Of a stretch of 64,000 nt of DNA, positions 9,365 to 18,624 are shown in pieces. The stretch comes from Rothia uropygialis (lineage in GTDB: Bacteria > Actinomycetota > Actinomycetes > Actinomycetales > Micrococcaceae), in contig NZ_NOIS01000005.1 in the NCBI RefSeq assembly GCF_004137765.1, positions 310,001 to 374,000 of the forward strand. Direction: 5' to 3'. A program made the position numbers and the translations under genes. Under the pieces are notes generated by a model. The model made no database searches and was not told where the DNA came from. It saw only the letters and a program-made list of their open reading frames with translations. Each line of letters begins with the position of its first letter. Position 1 is the stretch's first letter.

Positions 9365-10744
9365 TTACTCGTCTTGGTCGGGTCTCCGGGGCTGTACCTG
9401 GGGAAATTCCGCGGTCTCGGTCCGGGTCTGCGGCATCTGAATCGTGTCGATCGCGGACGTCTCCGGCGGAGCAGGAGCACGGTAACTGCGCAGCTGCGGA
9501 AACTTCGCGCTGAGTGCTCCGACGCTCGCCGCACACGCAATCGAGCCGTAGACCAACGCCATACCCGGACCGGCCCACTGCCCCGCAGCACCCATCACTC
9601 CGGAGCCGATGCGCGGCCCGCCGGTCACGGTCACGATGAACAGGCCTTGCAGTCTTCCGCGCATATGGTCGGGGGCCGCGGTCTGCAGAATGGTAGACCG
9701 GTAAATGCCTCCCACCGCGTCGGAGGCGCCGGCGACCATGAGACCCAGCAGGCACAGCATGAGGCCGGTCCAGGCGCCTGCGCTGCCCGGGGTCGTGCCG
9801 GTGGCGACCCACACGATCGCCAGCCCAGACCACAGCATCCCCACGGTCCATCCTGCATACGTCCAAGTCAGCGCCGCGCCCTGACGGGTCACCGCGACGG
9901 CGCGGCCCGAAAGCAAGGTCCCCAGAAAAGCTCCGACCGTCATGGTTCCGGACAGCAGGCCGGCCACGGCCGCATTGCCGCCCACCACGGTGATGGCCAT
10001 CGCGGGGAACAAGGCCTGGGGAAACAGGAAAATCATTGCGCACAGGTCCAGGAGAAAAGTCATGGAGATCACCGGAGACCTGCGCACGAAGCGGAAACCT
10101 TCGAAGACCGCGGCGAATCCGTGGGACGGCGCGGCGTCGTCGTGATCAGGCCGCTGGGCGGGCAAACGGTACAGCGCCCACAGCCCCACGGTGAAAGTCA
10201 CGACGTCGACGATGTAAGTCCATCCATATCCCACGGCCGCGACGAGGAAACCTCCGAGCATCGGCCCAAGGGTCATGGCAAGAGTATTGATGGACATGTT
10301 CAGCGCGTTGGCCGCGGGAAGCCGTTTCATTCCGACGACCTTCGGGATAATGGCTCCGCGCGCGGATTGGTTGATCGGATGGAAGAAGGACTGGACCGCC
10401 ACGAGCCCGTAGAGCACCCCAACGTTCTCCAGATGCAGAAACGCTTGGAGAGCGATCAATACGCTGACCAACCAGAGGGTCAGCGAGGCCGCGAGCGCGA
10501 CCACGCGCCTGTCCATCGCGTCCGCGATGACCCCGCCGTACATTCCGCCCACGATCAGCGGAAGCACCGCAACCAGCCCGACCGCTCCGACGGCGAATGT
10601 CGCCCCTGTGATGGCGAAAATCTCCAGTGAAACGGCCATCGTGGTGACTTGGAAACCCAGGGTCGAGAAGGCAGATCCCATCCACAACCGACGGAAGTCC
10701 GGGTACTTCCTCAGGGGTGTGAGGTCCATGAACAGCTTGGGCAT
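9365..10744 (-). CDS. MFS transporter, drug/siderophore exporter type
   Basis: A 459-residue major facilitator superfamily protein. The N terminus (PLRKYPDFRRLWMGSAFSTLGFQVTTMAVSLEIFAITG) is characteristic of the EntS/MFS_3 exporter group, followed by about twelve membrane segments and a motif-A-like ADAMDRR loop. The C-terminal 50 residues are hydrophilic. Start is ATG at 10744 or an internal ATG at 10729. It is convergent with betA and divergent from the aldo/keto reductase, so it is probably transcribed alone. Substrate cannot be read from sequence. Confidence 0.8.
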   Translation of the reverse strand: MPKLFMDLTPLRKYPDFRRLWMGSAFSTLGFQVTTMAVSLEIFAITGATFAVGAVGLVAVLPLIVGGMYGGVIADAMDRRVVALAASLTLWLVSVLIALQAFLHLENVGVLYGLVAVQSFFHPINQSARGAIIPKVVGMKRLPAANALNMSINTLAMTLGPMLGGFLVAAVGYGWTYIVDVVTFTVGLWALYRLPAQRPDHDDAAPSHGFAAVFEGFRFVRRSPVISMTFLLDLCAMIFLFPQALFPAMAITVVGGNAAVAGLLSGTMTVGAFLGTLLSGRAVAVTRQGAALTWTYAGWTVGMLWSGLAIVWVATGTTPGSAGAWTGLMLCLLGLMVAGASDAVGGIYRSTILQTAAPDHMRGRLQGLFIVTVTGGPRIGSGVMGAAGQWAGPGMALVYGSIACAASVGALSAKFPQLRSYRAPAPPETSAIDTIQMPQTRTETAEFPQVQPRRPDQDE

Positions 10745-10828
10745 GGGAAGAGCCTAGCCGGGAATACCCTCGCCCGGTTAGCTGTTATGGCCACCAAGAC
10801 AAGGCAATCTTCGAAAGGAACTTACGTT

Positions 10829-11662
10829 TTGAGCACATCACCGAACGTCATATTCAACGACGGCAACCAGATCCCCCAGCTGGGATATGGCGTATTCCAG
10901 GTGGAAGACGACGTCGCCGAAAAGGTAGTTCAGCAGGCCCTCGACGCGGGCTACCGTCACATCGACACGGCGAAGATCTACGGGAACGAGGAAGGCGTGG
11001 GACGCGGTATTGCCGCATCCGACGTTGACCAGAACGATATTTTCGTCACGACCAAGCTGTGGAACGACGACCAGGGATACGAGTCGACCTTCGAGGCCTT
11101 TGACCGCTCGGCGGAGCGCCTCGGCCTGGACAAACCGGTCGACCTCTACCTGATTCACTGGGCCCAGCCCGAGAACAAGCGGTACGTGGACACGTGGAAG
11201 GCTTTCATCGAGCTCCAGAAGCAGGGCAAGGTCAAGTCGATCGGCGTCTCCAATTTTCCTGAAGAGCAGTTGCGCGAGATCGTCGAGGAAACCGGAGTCA
11301 CTCCGGCCATCCATCAGGTCGAGTTGCATCCCTTCTTCAATCAGGAGGATATACGCCGAGTCAACGCCGAGTTGGGCATCGCGACGGAAGCCTGGTCTCC
11401 CCTGGGCCAGGGCGGAGAGGTTCTCCAGGAGAAGGTCATCACCGACATCGCTGAAAAGCACGGTGTGACCGCGGGCCAGGTTGTTATCGCGTGGCATCTT
11501 GCTCTGGGCAATGTGGTCATCCCCAAGTCGGTCACTCCCGAACGTATCGTCGAGAACTTCAAGTCCCTCGACTTGAAGCTCACGGAGGCGGAAATCCAGT
11601 CCATCAGCGGTCTCAGTCGTGAGGATGGTCGCATCGGTCCCAATCCGTCCGAGACAATGTAG
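10829..11662 (+). CDS. Aldo/keto reductase (2,5-diketo-D-gluconate reductase-like)
   Basis: An NADPH-dependent aldo/keto reductase of 277 residues. Motifs: GYGVFQVED, the catalytic stretch HIDTAKIYGNEEGVGRGI (Asp, Tyr), DLYLIHWAQP (His) and the cofactor-binding IPKSVTPERIVEN near the C terminus. I place the start at the TTG at 10829 because GAAAGGA at 10813-10819 sits correctly before it and homology begins a few codons later; an in-frame ATG at 10787 would add 14 residues. A strong hairpin at 11689-11721 follows. Physiological substrate is unknown. Confidence 0.88.
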   Translation: MSTSPNVIFNDGNQIPQLGYGVFQVEDDVAEKVVQQALDAGYRHIDTAKIYGNEEGVGRGIAASDVDQNDIFVTTKLWNDDQGYESTFEAFDRSAERLGLDKPVDLYLIHWAQPENKRYVDTWKAFIELQKQGKVKSIGVSNFPEEQLREIVEETGVTPAIHQVELHPFFNQEDIRRVNAELGIATEAWSPLGQGGEVLQEKVITDIAEKHGVTAGQVVIAWHLALGNVVIPKSVTPERIVENFKSLDLKLTEAEIQSISGLSREDGRIGPNPSETM

Positions 11663-11688
11663 CAAAGGTTCGCAGTGCAAGAACCTTC

Positions 11689-11721
11689 GGCGCCCCTTCC
11701 GCAAAGTCCGGAAGGGGCGCC
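11689..11721 (+). terminator. Hairpin terminator after the aldo/keto reductase
   Basis: A perfect 13-bp stem (GGCGCCCCTTCCG pairing with CGGAAGGGGCGCC) with a 7-base loop starts 26 bases after the stop codon. It lacks a T run, which is common in high-GC actinobacteria. Confidence 0.65.
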
Positions 11722-11901
11722 GCTGTGTGTCGGCCGCGGGGTGTAAGCGTTCGCAGTACCAGGTAATATCGCGTTCGCTTCTTGGCAGCTCACGCCGAGG
11801 ATGCATACGCTCATAAGGAAAGACGCAGTCAGCGGCAATGGGTCCGCTCCCGTCTTTCACCCCGCCGCCCGGCGGATAATTCTTGGTGGGATGAAGGGAT
11901 C

Positions 11902-13314
11902 ATGGACGGTTCAGAATGCGAGGGATACTCGAAGTTCCTCGACGCTTTCAAACCTCTTGTCAATGAACTCGCCGACGCAGGTTGGACGCGCAGCGAATCC
12001 CGCCACCGTTTGGTGACGCTGTACCCGAGCATTCCGCGCCACTATCTGGACCGGGCTCTGTCCCAATACCCCCAGCGGTTCGTGCATCCCGGCGAGGAGT
12101 CGCTCAACAGCACGTTGCTCGCCTCGGGTGTCTGGCTGGCCCTCAACCATCTGCTAGACCTCGGCGAGGACCGCCGCTTCATTGCGGTTTCTGGCGACCC
12201 CGCAATCGTCCAGGATATTTCCCGGATCTTCGAGGCCGCCGGCGCTACGGAAGAACAGACAGCCGCGCTTCTGGGCAAAGTCGGCGCGACGCTGTCTTTT
12301 CTGACCGAATTCCCGCAGACGTCGATCACCAGCGCAGAGTATGAGGCCTTCCGCAATGAATTGCCCGGCGATCTTCTCGAGATGTCACGGTTGGTGCGGA
12401 GCAACTGGCCCGCGAGCGCTCGGTCGCTGAGTTCCCAATTCGGCGAAGGTTCATGGTCGCGTGCCCTTGTCTCGATCGGGTTGGCTCCCAGTAAGCGCTA
12501 TGGTCCGGATGGCACGGACCGCGTTCCGGATTTCACTCAGGACCGGTTCCGGAGTGCCATCGCTGACTTCCTCACGTATTGCATCCGGAACAATCGCAAA
12601 CCGTTGGCGCTGCTTTACGGTCGGTGGTCTTCCGATGTCGCCCGGCACACGACGCCCCGCCCCACTCTGGCGGCCCTGCGCAATCGTTTCGGGTCGTGGC
12701 ACAAGGCCTTGGTTCATGGCCGCCGGCTCATCAATGAGGAGGCTCCCGGTCGGTGCGATCCCCGGTACGAAGAGAATTGGGTGGGCCCCTGGGGAAACGG
12801 CGAGTCCGCCTCGGGAGCGCAAGGGCCAGGTTCATGGTCGCCTCAGCATTGGATCGACCGGGGAATCGGCGTCGTCGAACACGTCGGCGGTGAGGCCACC
12901 GGTGACGAGACGGCCTGGCGCAGTCTGATCGAAGAAATAGGCCAGGCGATCAAGGAGCTCCCGTGGAAGCATTTCCTCACCGTCGACTACGCCACCGGCA
13001 ATACGGGAGGGGACTCCCCCTACGCACAGGCATTTACCGGTCCGGGCGGGGTCTCGGTTTCCCTGGTTTCGGAGCACTTCCTCCCGGCGATCATGTGGCC
13101 TCTGGACGAGGAATACCTGAAAGAAGCAGGTTGGACGCCGCCGAATCCGCATCGGTGGCACTGGGAGCAGTCCCAGCTAGCGTTGAATGAAGCGGCCGGG
13201 CTACTGGTGGACGCGCTCCGCTATGGCAGGGGCTGTTCCGATCCATACCGATTCCGGTGGGGCTCGGGAGCCATCTACGACTTGGGCCGGTCTGCCACGG
13301 CCCCGACTCTTTAA
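11902..13314 (+). CDS. Protein of unknown function with HNH-type helical repeats
   Basis: A soluble protein of 470 residues that I do not recognise as a whole. Two central segments resemble the homing-endonuclease-associated repeat: one ending SSQFGEGSWSRALVSIGL (about residues 180-200) and one with the block PTLAALRNRFGSWHKALVHG (about 255-275), matching the FGSW..AL core of that fold. These repeats are usually helix-turn-helix DNA-binding units. No HNH nuclease residues are apparent. The C-terminal 170 residues contain many Trp and Gly and show no motif I know. The start is the ATG at 11902 with GAAGGGA closely before it. No signal peptide or membrane segment. It stands between two unrelated genes. 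Confidence 0.7.
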   Translation: MDGSECEGYSKFLDAFKPLVNELADAGWTRSESRHRLVTLYPSIPRHYLDRALSQYPQRFVHPGEESLNSTLLASGVWLALNHLLDLGEDRRFIAVSGDPAIVQDISRIFEAAGATEEQTAALLGKVGATLSFLTEFPQTSITSAEYEAFRNELPGDLLEMSRLVRSNWPASARSLSSQFGEGSWSRALVSIGLAPSKRYGPDGTDRVPDFTQDRFRSAIADFLTYCIRNNRKPLALLYGRWSSDVARHTTPRPTLAALRNRFGSWHKALVHGRRLINEEAPGRCDPRYEENWVGPWGNGESASGAQGPGSWSPQHWIDRGIGVVEHVGGEATGDETAWRSLIEEIGQAIKELPWKHFLTVDYATGNTGGDSPYAQAFTGPGGVSVSLVSEHFLPAIMWPLDEEYLKEAGWTPPNPHRWHWEQSQLALNEAAGLLVDALRYGRGCSDPYRFRWGSGAIYDLGRSATAPTL

Positions 13315-13350
13315 GGCTTCACCACACTCACGCTGAGCAGGAGATGATTC

Positions 13351-14613
13351 TTGGTGTCTTCGACGCCGCCAACAGGTCCGGTCGACAACGAGTGGTTGGG
13401 CTATACGCGAGGCACTCCGGAATTCACGAGAATGCTCGTGGCAATGTTCTGTGCGGGCGTGGCGACTTTCGCTCCCTTGTATTCTCCACAGGCGGTTTTG
13501 CCGTCCATTGCCTCGGATCTGAATCGTGATGTCGCCTCCGTTGCCCTCATCGTTTCTGCGGCCACGCTCGGTCTTGCCCTCTTCGCGCTGCCTTGGACTT
13601 ACGTCGCCGATCGGTGGGGCAAGAACCGCACCATGGCGATCGCGATCATCACCGCAACGCTCTTGGGCCTGTTGATCCCTTGGGTTCCTCACTTCGGGAT
13701 GCTGCTGTTCTTCCGGTTCGTGCAGGGCGCCGCCTTGGCCGGGCTCGCGGGGGTTGCCGTCGCGTTCATCACCGAGGAGACCCAACCCCTCCATGCGGGG
13801 GCCGCAACCGGGTTGTACGTTTCAGGAACCACGATCGGAGGGCTCGCAGGTCGCCTCATCTCGGGTCCCGTCGCACAGTTCACGGACAACTGGCGAATCG
13901 CCATCGTGTCCGTCGCGGTTCTGGCGACGGCCGCCGCCGTCGCGTTCCTCATTCTGCTGCCCAAGGCCCGACGCTTCACGCCCGTGCCGGCATCGGGTGC
14001 TATCCGCACAACCCTCGGACGCATCGGCGGACACCTCAGAAGCCCCGGCATGGTCAGCCTTTTTCTGTTGGCTTTCACCCTCATGGGCGCATTCGTGACG
14101 GTGTACAACTACGTCGGGTTCAAGCTGGAGCTGCCACCGTATTCGCTTTCCGAGGTAGCGATCTCGTTGCTTTTCTTGGCGTACCTTTCGGGGACCTTCA
14201 CCTCGAGCGTCGCGGGTCGACTTGCCGCCCGGTTCGGTCGACTCACCACGATTCTGATGTCAATGTTCGTCATGATTGCAGGAGTCCTGCTGACCACGAC
14301 CGCGCCCCTCGTCCTCGTCGTGATTGGACTGGTCCTGCTGACGATGGGGTTCTTCGCGGCACACTCTGCGGCCTCCGCGTGGACCGGTTTGCTCGCGGGC
14401 GACGGCAAGGCCCAAGGCACCGCGATGTACAACCTTTTCTACTACGCCGGTTCGGCAGTCGTGGGTTGGGCAGGAGGATTCTTCTACATCGCAGGAGGTT
14501 GGATTCTGACGGGTTGGTTCTGCATCGCGGTTGTGGCCTTCGGCGCATTATTCTCCGGGGTCGTGCTTCGCGGCCAGAAAACCGCTAAGGTGGAGCGCAT
14601 CGAAGGGGAGTAG
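13351..14613 (+). CDS. MFS transporter (YnfM-like)
   Basis: A 420-residue major facilitator with twelve predicted membrane segments. The loop YVADRWGKNRTM after the second segment is the motif-A region, and the order of segments resembles the AraJ/YnfM exporter group (FAPLYSPQAVLPSIASDLN near the N terminus). AGGAG at 13339-13343 precedes two possible starts, TTG at 13351 and GTG at 13354. It follows the HNH-repeat gene by 36 bases in the same direction and could be cotranscribed. Substrate unknown. Confidence 0.82.
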   Translation: MVSSTPPTGPVDNEWLGYTRGTPEFTRMLVAMFCAGVATFAPLYSPQAVLPSIASDLNRDVASVALIVSAATLGLALFALPWTYVADRWGKNRTMAIAIITATLLGLLIPWVPHFGMLLFFRFVQGAALAGLAGVAVAFITEETQPLHAGAATGLYVSGTTIGGLAGRLISGPVAQFTDNWRIAIVSVAVLATAAAVAFLILLPKARRFTPVPASGAIRTTLGRIGGHLRSPGMVSLFLLAFTLMGAFVTVYNYVGFKLELPPYSLSEVAISLLFLAYLSGTFTSSVAGRLAARFGRLTTILMSMFVMIAGVLLTTTAPLVLVVIGLVLLTMGFFAAHSAASAWTGLLAGDGKAQGTAMYNLFYYAGSAVVGWAGGFFYIAGGWILTGWFCIAVVAFGALFSGVVLRGQKTAKVERIEGE

Positions 14614-14832
14614 TTCCCAACGGCGCTTTGAAACGCCAAAGAGGATTGTCGACACGCTGGAGAGCAGTCTCCCGGCAATCCACCCATCGCATCGTAAGGG
14701 CCCCGGCCTTGCGTCATGTTGCGACGGGCGAGCGAGACCTTCGGCCCCATGACCCATCCAGGGATCAACAAACTAGGGCCGAAGTCTCCGCGACGTTTCC
14801 TCGTGGTGCGCGGCCCGGAGGAGACGCCCCCT

Positions 14833-16023
14833 ATGAGCCAAGAGCCGATGAAACCCCATCCTGCCGGCCACAAATCATCCAGCTCCCGCTACCCCGATTC
14901 CCCCGGCGCAGTCCAAGGGTCGGTGAGTCCCGAGTCCATCACCGCATCCCAGCGACGCCGTTGGCGCCGGTACCTTGCCGACGAGATTTCTGAAGCCAAG
15001 GTGTATCACTACTTGGCGGAACGAACCGAGGGCCGCGACTCGGAAATTTTGTCCGAAATGGCGGACGCCGAGAAACGGCACCAAGAGCATTGGCGAGATC
15101 TTCTCGGTCCTAGTGCGCACCCCGAGCCGCGCCCGTCGGCCTCGTCCCTTGCGCTCCAGTTCATGGCAAAGCATTTCGGGTCCGTTTTCGTCCTGGCGTT
15201 GGCCCAACGAGCCGAAGGCCGTTCCCCTTACGATGAGGATCCGGACGCGCCCGACTCGATGGCCGCGGACGAGGCAGTTCACGAGGAGGTCGTACGGGCC
15301 CTGGCAACCAACGGCCGTGAGAAGCTCTCCGGCAATTTTCGGGCCGCGGTATTCGGGGCCAATGACGGGCTGGTATCCAACGTCGCCCTCATCATGGGTA
15401 TCGGCGCTTCCGGAGCGAGCCCTCACATAGTCCTGCTCAGCGGTGTGGCGGGCCTGCTGGCGGGCGCCTTGAGCATGGGGGCGGGCGAATTCGTCTCGGT
15501 GCGATCCCAACGGGAGCTTCTGGACGCCTCACGCCCGACCCAGGTCACCCTGGATGTGGCCCCCGACCTGGACATCGACCGTAACGAGCTCGAACTCATT
15601 TACCGGGCGCGCGGCATGAACCAAGAAGCCGCTCGGCACCGGGCCATGGAGAGGTTCGGGTACTTCGAGTGCGATTGCGACCCTTCCTTCTCCCACCGGC
15701 CTGAGTCAGAGCTGAAAGAGGAGTCCGCGGAAAATGTCGCTCTGGGCACGGACCTTGGGGCGGCGGCGTCGAGTTTCTGCTTCTTCGCTTCGGGCGCGAT
15801 CATCCCGATCCTGCCCTATATCTTCGGCGTCTCCGGGCTCCCGGGCATGGTCATTTCCCTATTGCTCGTGGGCATCGCGCTCATGGGGACCGGCGCCGTC
15901 GTGGGGCTGCTGTCCGGCGCGTCCCCGCTCAGGCGCGGATTCCGTCAGCTCCTGATCGGGTACGGGGCCGCAGCAGCGACCTACGTTCTGGGGTTGTTGT
16001 TCGGCACGTCCGTCGGAGGCTAG
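14833..16023 (+). CDS. VIT1/CCC1-family Fe2+/Mn2+ transporter with N-terminal ferritin-like domain
   Basis: About 396 residues. The N-terminal half is a ferritin/rubrerythrin-like helical domain (SEAKVYHYLAERTEGRDSEILSEMADAEKRHQEHW) with Glu and His residues spaced as in di-iron carboxylate proteins. The C-terminal half is a CCC1/VIT1 transporter with FGANDGLVSNVALIMG, MGAGEFVSVRSQRE and five hydrophobic segments. Such fusions are thought to detoxify cytosolic iron or manganese by export. I choose ATG at 14833 because CGGAGGAG precedes it; ATG at 14749 and TTG at 14716 are in frame. The gene converges on selO. Confidence 0.85.
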   Translation: MSQEPMKPHPAGHKSSSSRYPDSPGAVQGSVSPESITASQRRRWRRYLADEISEAKVYHYLAERTEGRDSEILSEMADAEKRHQEHWRDLLGPSAHPEPRPSASSLALQFMAKHFGSVFVLALAQRAEGRSPYDEDPDAPDSMAADEAVHEEVVRALATNGREKLSGNFRAAVFGANDGLVSNVALIMGIGASGASPHIVLLSGVAGLLAGALSMGAGEFVSVRSQRELLDASRPTQVTLDVAPDLDIDRNELELIYRARGMNQEAARHRAMERFGYFECDCDPSFSHRPESELKEESAENVALGTDLGAAASSFCFFASGAIIPILPYIFGVSGLPGMVISLLLVGIALMGTGAVVGLLSGASPLRRGFRQLLIGYGAAAATYVLGLLFGTSVGG

Positions 16024-16048
16024 TGCTCCTGGTGCACGCTGCGTCAGG

Positions 16049-16086
16049 CTGCGGCACCCCGACGGTCGGCCGGTCAGGTGCCGCAG
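16049..16086. terminator. Inverted repeat overlapping the selO stop
   Basis: CTGCGGCACC at 16049-16058 is repeated inverted as GGTGCCGCAG at 16077-16086, a perfect 10-bp stem. It lies between the convergent CCC1-type and selO genes and includes the last codons of selO. A shared terminator is plausible, although no T tract is present. Confidence 0.5.
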
Positions 16087-17543
16087 TAGGTGACGTAGCG
16101 TCCCTGGTCAGCCGGGGCAGGCTCGGTGTACCGTTCGTAGCCCGGCCTTTCGGTGAAGGGATGGGTCACGACGTCGAGTAGTTCGCTGAACGGCCCCATA
16201 TCCCCGTCGTTAGCGGCCGACAGTGCTTCCTCGACAAGATGGTTTCGAGGTATGTACACCGGATTGGCACGGTCCATGGCCTCGGGGTTCGGCTGGAGCC
16301 GGCTCCATCGGATAAACCACTCGTCGAAGCGCGGATCTCCGATACGTTCTCGAAGCGCTTCCGATGAGTCCCCGCTCCGGAGGGCATCGGAGAGAGACCG
16401 GAATGTGCTGGTGAAGTCCAGGCTGGATTCCGACATAAGATCCAGGAGCTCATTCGCAAGCTCGCGGATCGTCGACCCATCTGTCTCGGCCCCCTCGTGA
16501 TCGACCGAAGCTCCTTCGAGTCCCAGCTTACGTGCCATGACCCTCGTCCAAGCGGATTCGTAGAGGGGTGCGAAAGTCTGGAGGGCTTCGGTCGCGACTC
16601 GGACGGCTTCGTTGGGGTCATCGTCGAGGACCGGCAGCAACGCTTCGCCGAGGCGCGCGAGATTCCACTCGGCGATGCCCGGCTGGTTGCCGTAACGGTA
16701 ACGTCCGCCCGAATCGATCGAGCTGAAAACGGTCGCGGGCGAGTAGGCATCCATGAAAGCGCATGGGCCGTAGTCGATCGTCTCCCCGGAAATTGTCATG
16801 TTGTCGGTGTTCATGACGCCGTGGATGAAACCCACGGCCATCCACTGCGCGACCAGCTCGGCCTGAACGCCGATCACGCGCTGATACAAGTCCAGGGCAG
16901 GGTTGTCGTGCTTTTCCTGGCTTTCTGCACCGTGGCGTTCGCGGGCTACGTCGACCAGGCGCCTGACCAGATCAAAGTTCCCGAGACTCTGCGCAGCGTA
17001 TTGGAACGTACCCACGCGCAGATGACTGTTCGCGACTCGGGCTAGAACGGCCCCGGGAAGCATCCGTTCGCGAAGGACGTCCTCCCCCGTCGTGGTCACG
17101 GCCAGGGCACGAGTCGTGGGAATTCCTAGGGCATACATGGCTTCGCTCACGAGGTATTCGCGAAGCATCGGGCCCAGGACGGCTTTCCCATCAGCGTTGC
17201 CTCGAGCGAACGGTGTTCGCCCGGACCCTTTGAGATGCAGATCCCGCAGTCTGCCGTCCGAGGCTGTGATCTCGCCGAGAAGAAGCGCTCTGCCGTCCCC
17301 GAGCCGCGGCGCGTAGGAACCGAATTGATGGCCCGCGTAGCCTTGGGCTACTGGCGTGGAGTCTTCGGAAGGTGCTGCACCTGTCAGGAAACGAAGTCCT
17401 TCCGGACTCCGGAGGTACTCCGGTTCGAAACCGAGAAAACCCGCCAGGGCCTCGTTGAGCACAATGTGACCGGCGGCCTCGGGCTCATCTGCCTTCCATT
17501 CGACGGACAGCTCGGGAAATGCTTCGGCGAACAAGGACTGCAT
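16074..17543 (-). CDS. selO: Protein adenylyltransferase SelO (YdiU)
   Basis: A pseudokinase-fold protein of 489 residues. Characterised SelO proteins transfer AMP from ATP to Ser/Thr/Tyr of target proteins. Family motifs: [62 protein letters not shown] and [13 protein letters not shown]. The third residue from the end is cysteine (C487 in VTYCGT), the position occupied by Cys or selenocysteine in other members. AAGGAG precedes the ATG. Length matches the family. Convergent with the ferritin-like/CCC1 gene. Confidence 0.92.
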   Translation of the reverse strand: MQSLFAEAFPELSVEWKADEPEAAGHIVLNEALAGFLGFEPEYLRSPEGLRFLTGAAPSEDSTPVAQGYAGHQFGSYAPRLGDGRALLLGEITASDGRLRDLHLKGSGRTPFARGNADGKAVLGPMLREYLVSEAMYALGIPTTRALAVTTTGEDVLRERMLPGAVLARVANSHLRVGTFQYAAQSLGNFDLVRRLVDVARERHGAESQEKHDNPALDLYQRVIGVQAELVAQWMAVGFIHGVMNTDNMTISGETIDYGPCAFMDAYSPATVFSSIDSGGRYRYGNQPGIAEWNLARLGEALLPVLDDDPNEAVRVATEALQTFAPLYESAWTRVMARKLGLEGASVDHEGAETDGSTIRELANELLDLMSESSLDFTSTFRSLSDALRSGDSSEALRERIGDPRFDEWFIRWSRLQPNPEAMDRANPVYIPRNHLVEEALSAANDGDMGPFSELLDVVTHPFTERPGYERYTEPAPADQGRYVTYCGT

Positions 17544-17620
17544 ACGGCTCCTTCGACGGTTGTCTGATCAGTAGAACACTGCCGACTTCGTGTTATTCCC
17601 GTGAACCTGCGCCTACGCAA

Positions 17621-17650
17621 AACCGCCCGGACGGTCAGGTCCGGGCGGTT
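17621..17650 (-). terminator. Intrinsic terminator of sucCD
   Basis: A perfect 12-bp stem (AACCGCCCGGAC at 17621-17632, GTCCGGGCGGTT at 17639-17650) with a 6-base loop lies 19 bases after the sucD stop. In the minus direction it is followed by TTTTGCG. Confidence 0.75.
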
Positions 17651-17669
17651 GGGCGAAACTCGGTTGAGT

Positions 17670-18587
17670 TTACTTGTTCGCGAAGATCTCGCGCATGAGC
17701 TGAGCGGACTCGGAAGGAGTCTTGCCGACCTTCACCCCGGCGGCCTCGAGGGCCTCCTTCTTGGCTTCGGCGGTGCCGGAGGAGCCGGAGACGATGGCGC
17801 CTGCGTGGCCCATGGTCTTGCCCTCGGGAGCCGTGAAGCCCGCGACGTAGCCGACGACCGGCTTGGTCACGTGCTCCTTGATGTAATCCGCGGCGCGTTC
17901 CTCGGCGTCGCCGCCGATCTCACCGATCATCACGATGGCCTCGGTATCAGGATCCGCTTCGAAGGCCTCAAGGGCATCGATGTGCGTCGTGCCGATGACT
18001 GGGTCACCGCCAATTCCGATCGCGGTCGAGAACCCGATGTCACGCAGCTCGAACATCATCTGGTAGGTCAAGGTTCCGGACTTGGAGACCAAGCCGATCT
18101 TGCCCGTACCGGTGATGTTCGCGGGGGTGATGCCGACGAGGGACTCGCCGGGGGTGATGATGCCCGGGCAGTTGGGTCCGATGATCCGCGTCTTGGGCTT
18201 TCCATCAGCACCGGTGTTGGCCTTGGCATGTGCCCAGAACTCGGCCGAGTCCTGGACCGGGATGCCTTCGGTGATGACGACGACGAGGGGCACCTCGGCG
18301 TCGATGGCCTCGATCACGGCGTCTTTGGTGAATGCCGGCGGCACGAAGACGATCGACACGTTGGCACCGGTCTCCTTGACGGCCTCGTCAACGGTTCCGA
18401 AGACGGGCAGATCGACGTCGGAGCCGTCCTGGGCCTTGTGGGACACCGTGGTGCCGGCTTTGCGTGCATTCACGCCGCCGACAACCTGGGTACCCGCAGC
18501 CAGCATGCGCGCGGTGTGCTTGGTTCCCTCGCCGCCGGTGATGCCCTGAACGATGACCTTGGAGTCTTTGTTCAAAAAGATAGACAT
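17670..18587 (-). CDS. sucD: Succinyl-CoA ligase (ADP-forming), alpha subunit
   Basis: The 305-residue alpha subunit of succinyl-CoA synthetase, the TCA-cycle enzyme converting succinyl-CoA to succinate with nucleotide triphosphate formation. It carries the CoA-binding Rossmann start [23 protein letters not shown], the segment [11 protein letters not shown], and the phosphorylated histidine in [12 protein letters not shown]. The ATG at 18587 gives the standard N terminus; the frame upstream is open but not conserved. It begins 37 bases after sucC and ends at a terminator. Confidence 0.96.
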   Translation of the reverse strand: MSIFLNKDSKVIVQGITGGEGTKHTARMLAAGTQVVGGVNARKAGTTVSHKAQDGSDVDLPVFGTVDEAVKETGANVSIVFVPPAFTKDAVIEAIDAEVPLVVVITEGIPVQDSAEFWAHAKANTGADGKPKTRIIGPNCPGIITPGESLVGITPANITGTGKIGLVSKSGTLTYQMMFELRDIGFSTAIGIGGDPVIGTTHIDALEAFEADPDTEAIVMIGEIGGDAEERAADYIKEHVTKPVVGYVAGFTAPEGKTMGHAGAIVSGSSGTAEAKKEALEAAGVKVGKTPSESAQLMREIFANK

Positions 18588-18624
18588 GTTTTCCTTACAA
18601 ATCTTGAGATGTATCGGCGGGTTC

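Noticed and set aside
16074-16090. Selenocysteine at the SelO C terminus
   Set aside because: The third residue from the end is an ordinary cysteine codon, and no internal TGA or SECIS-like hairpin is needed.
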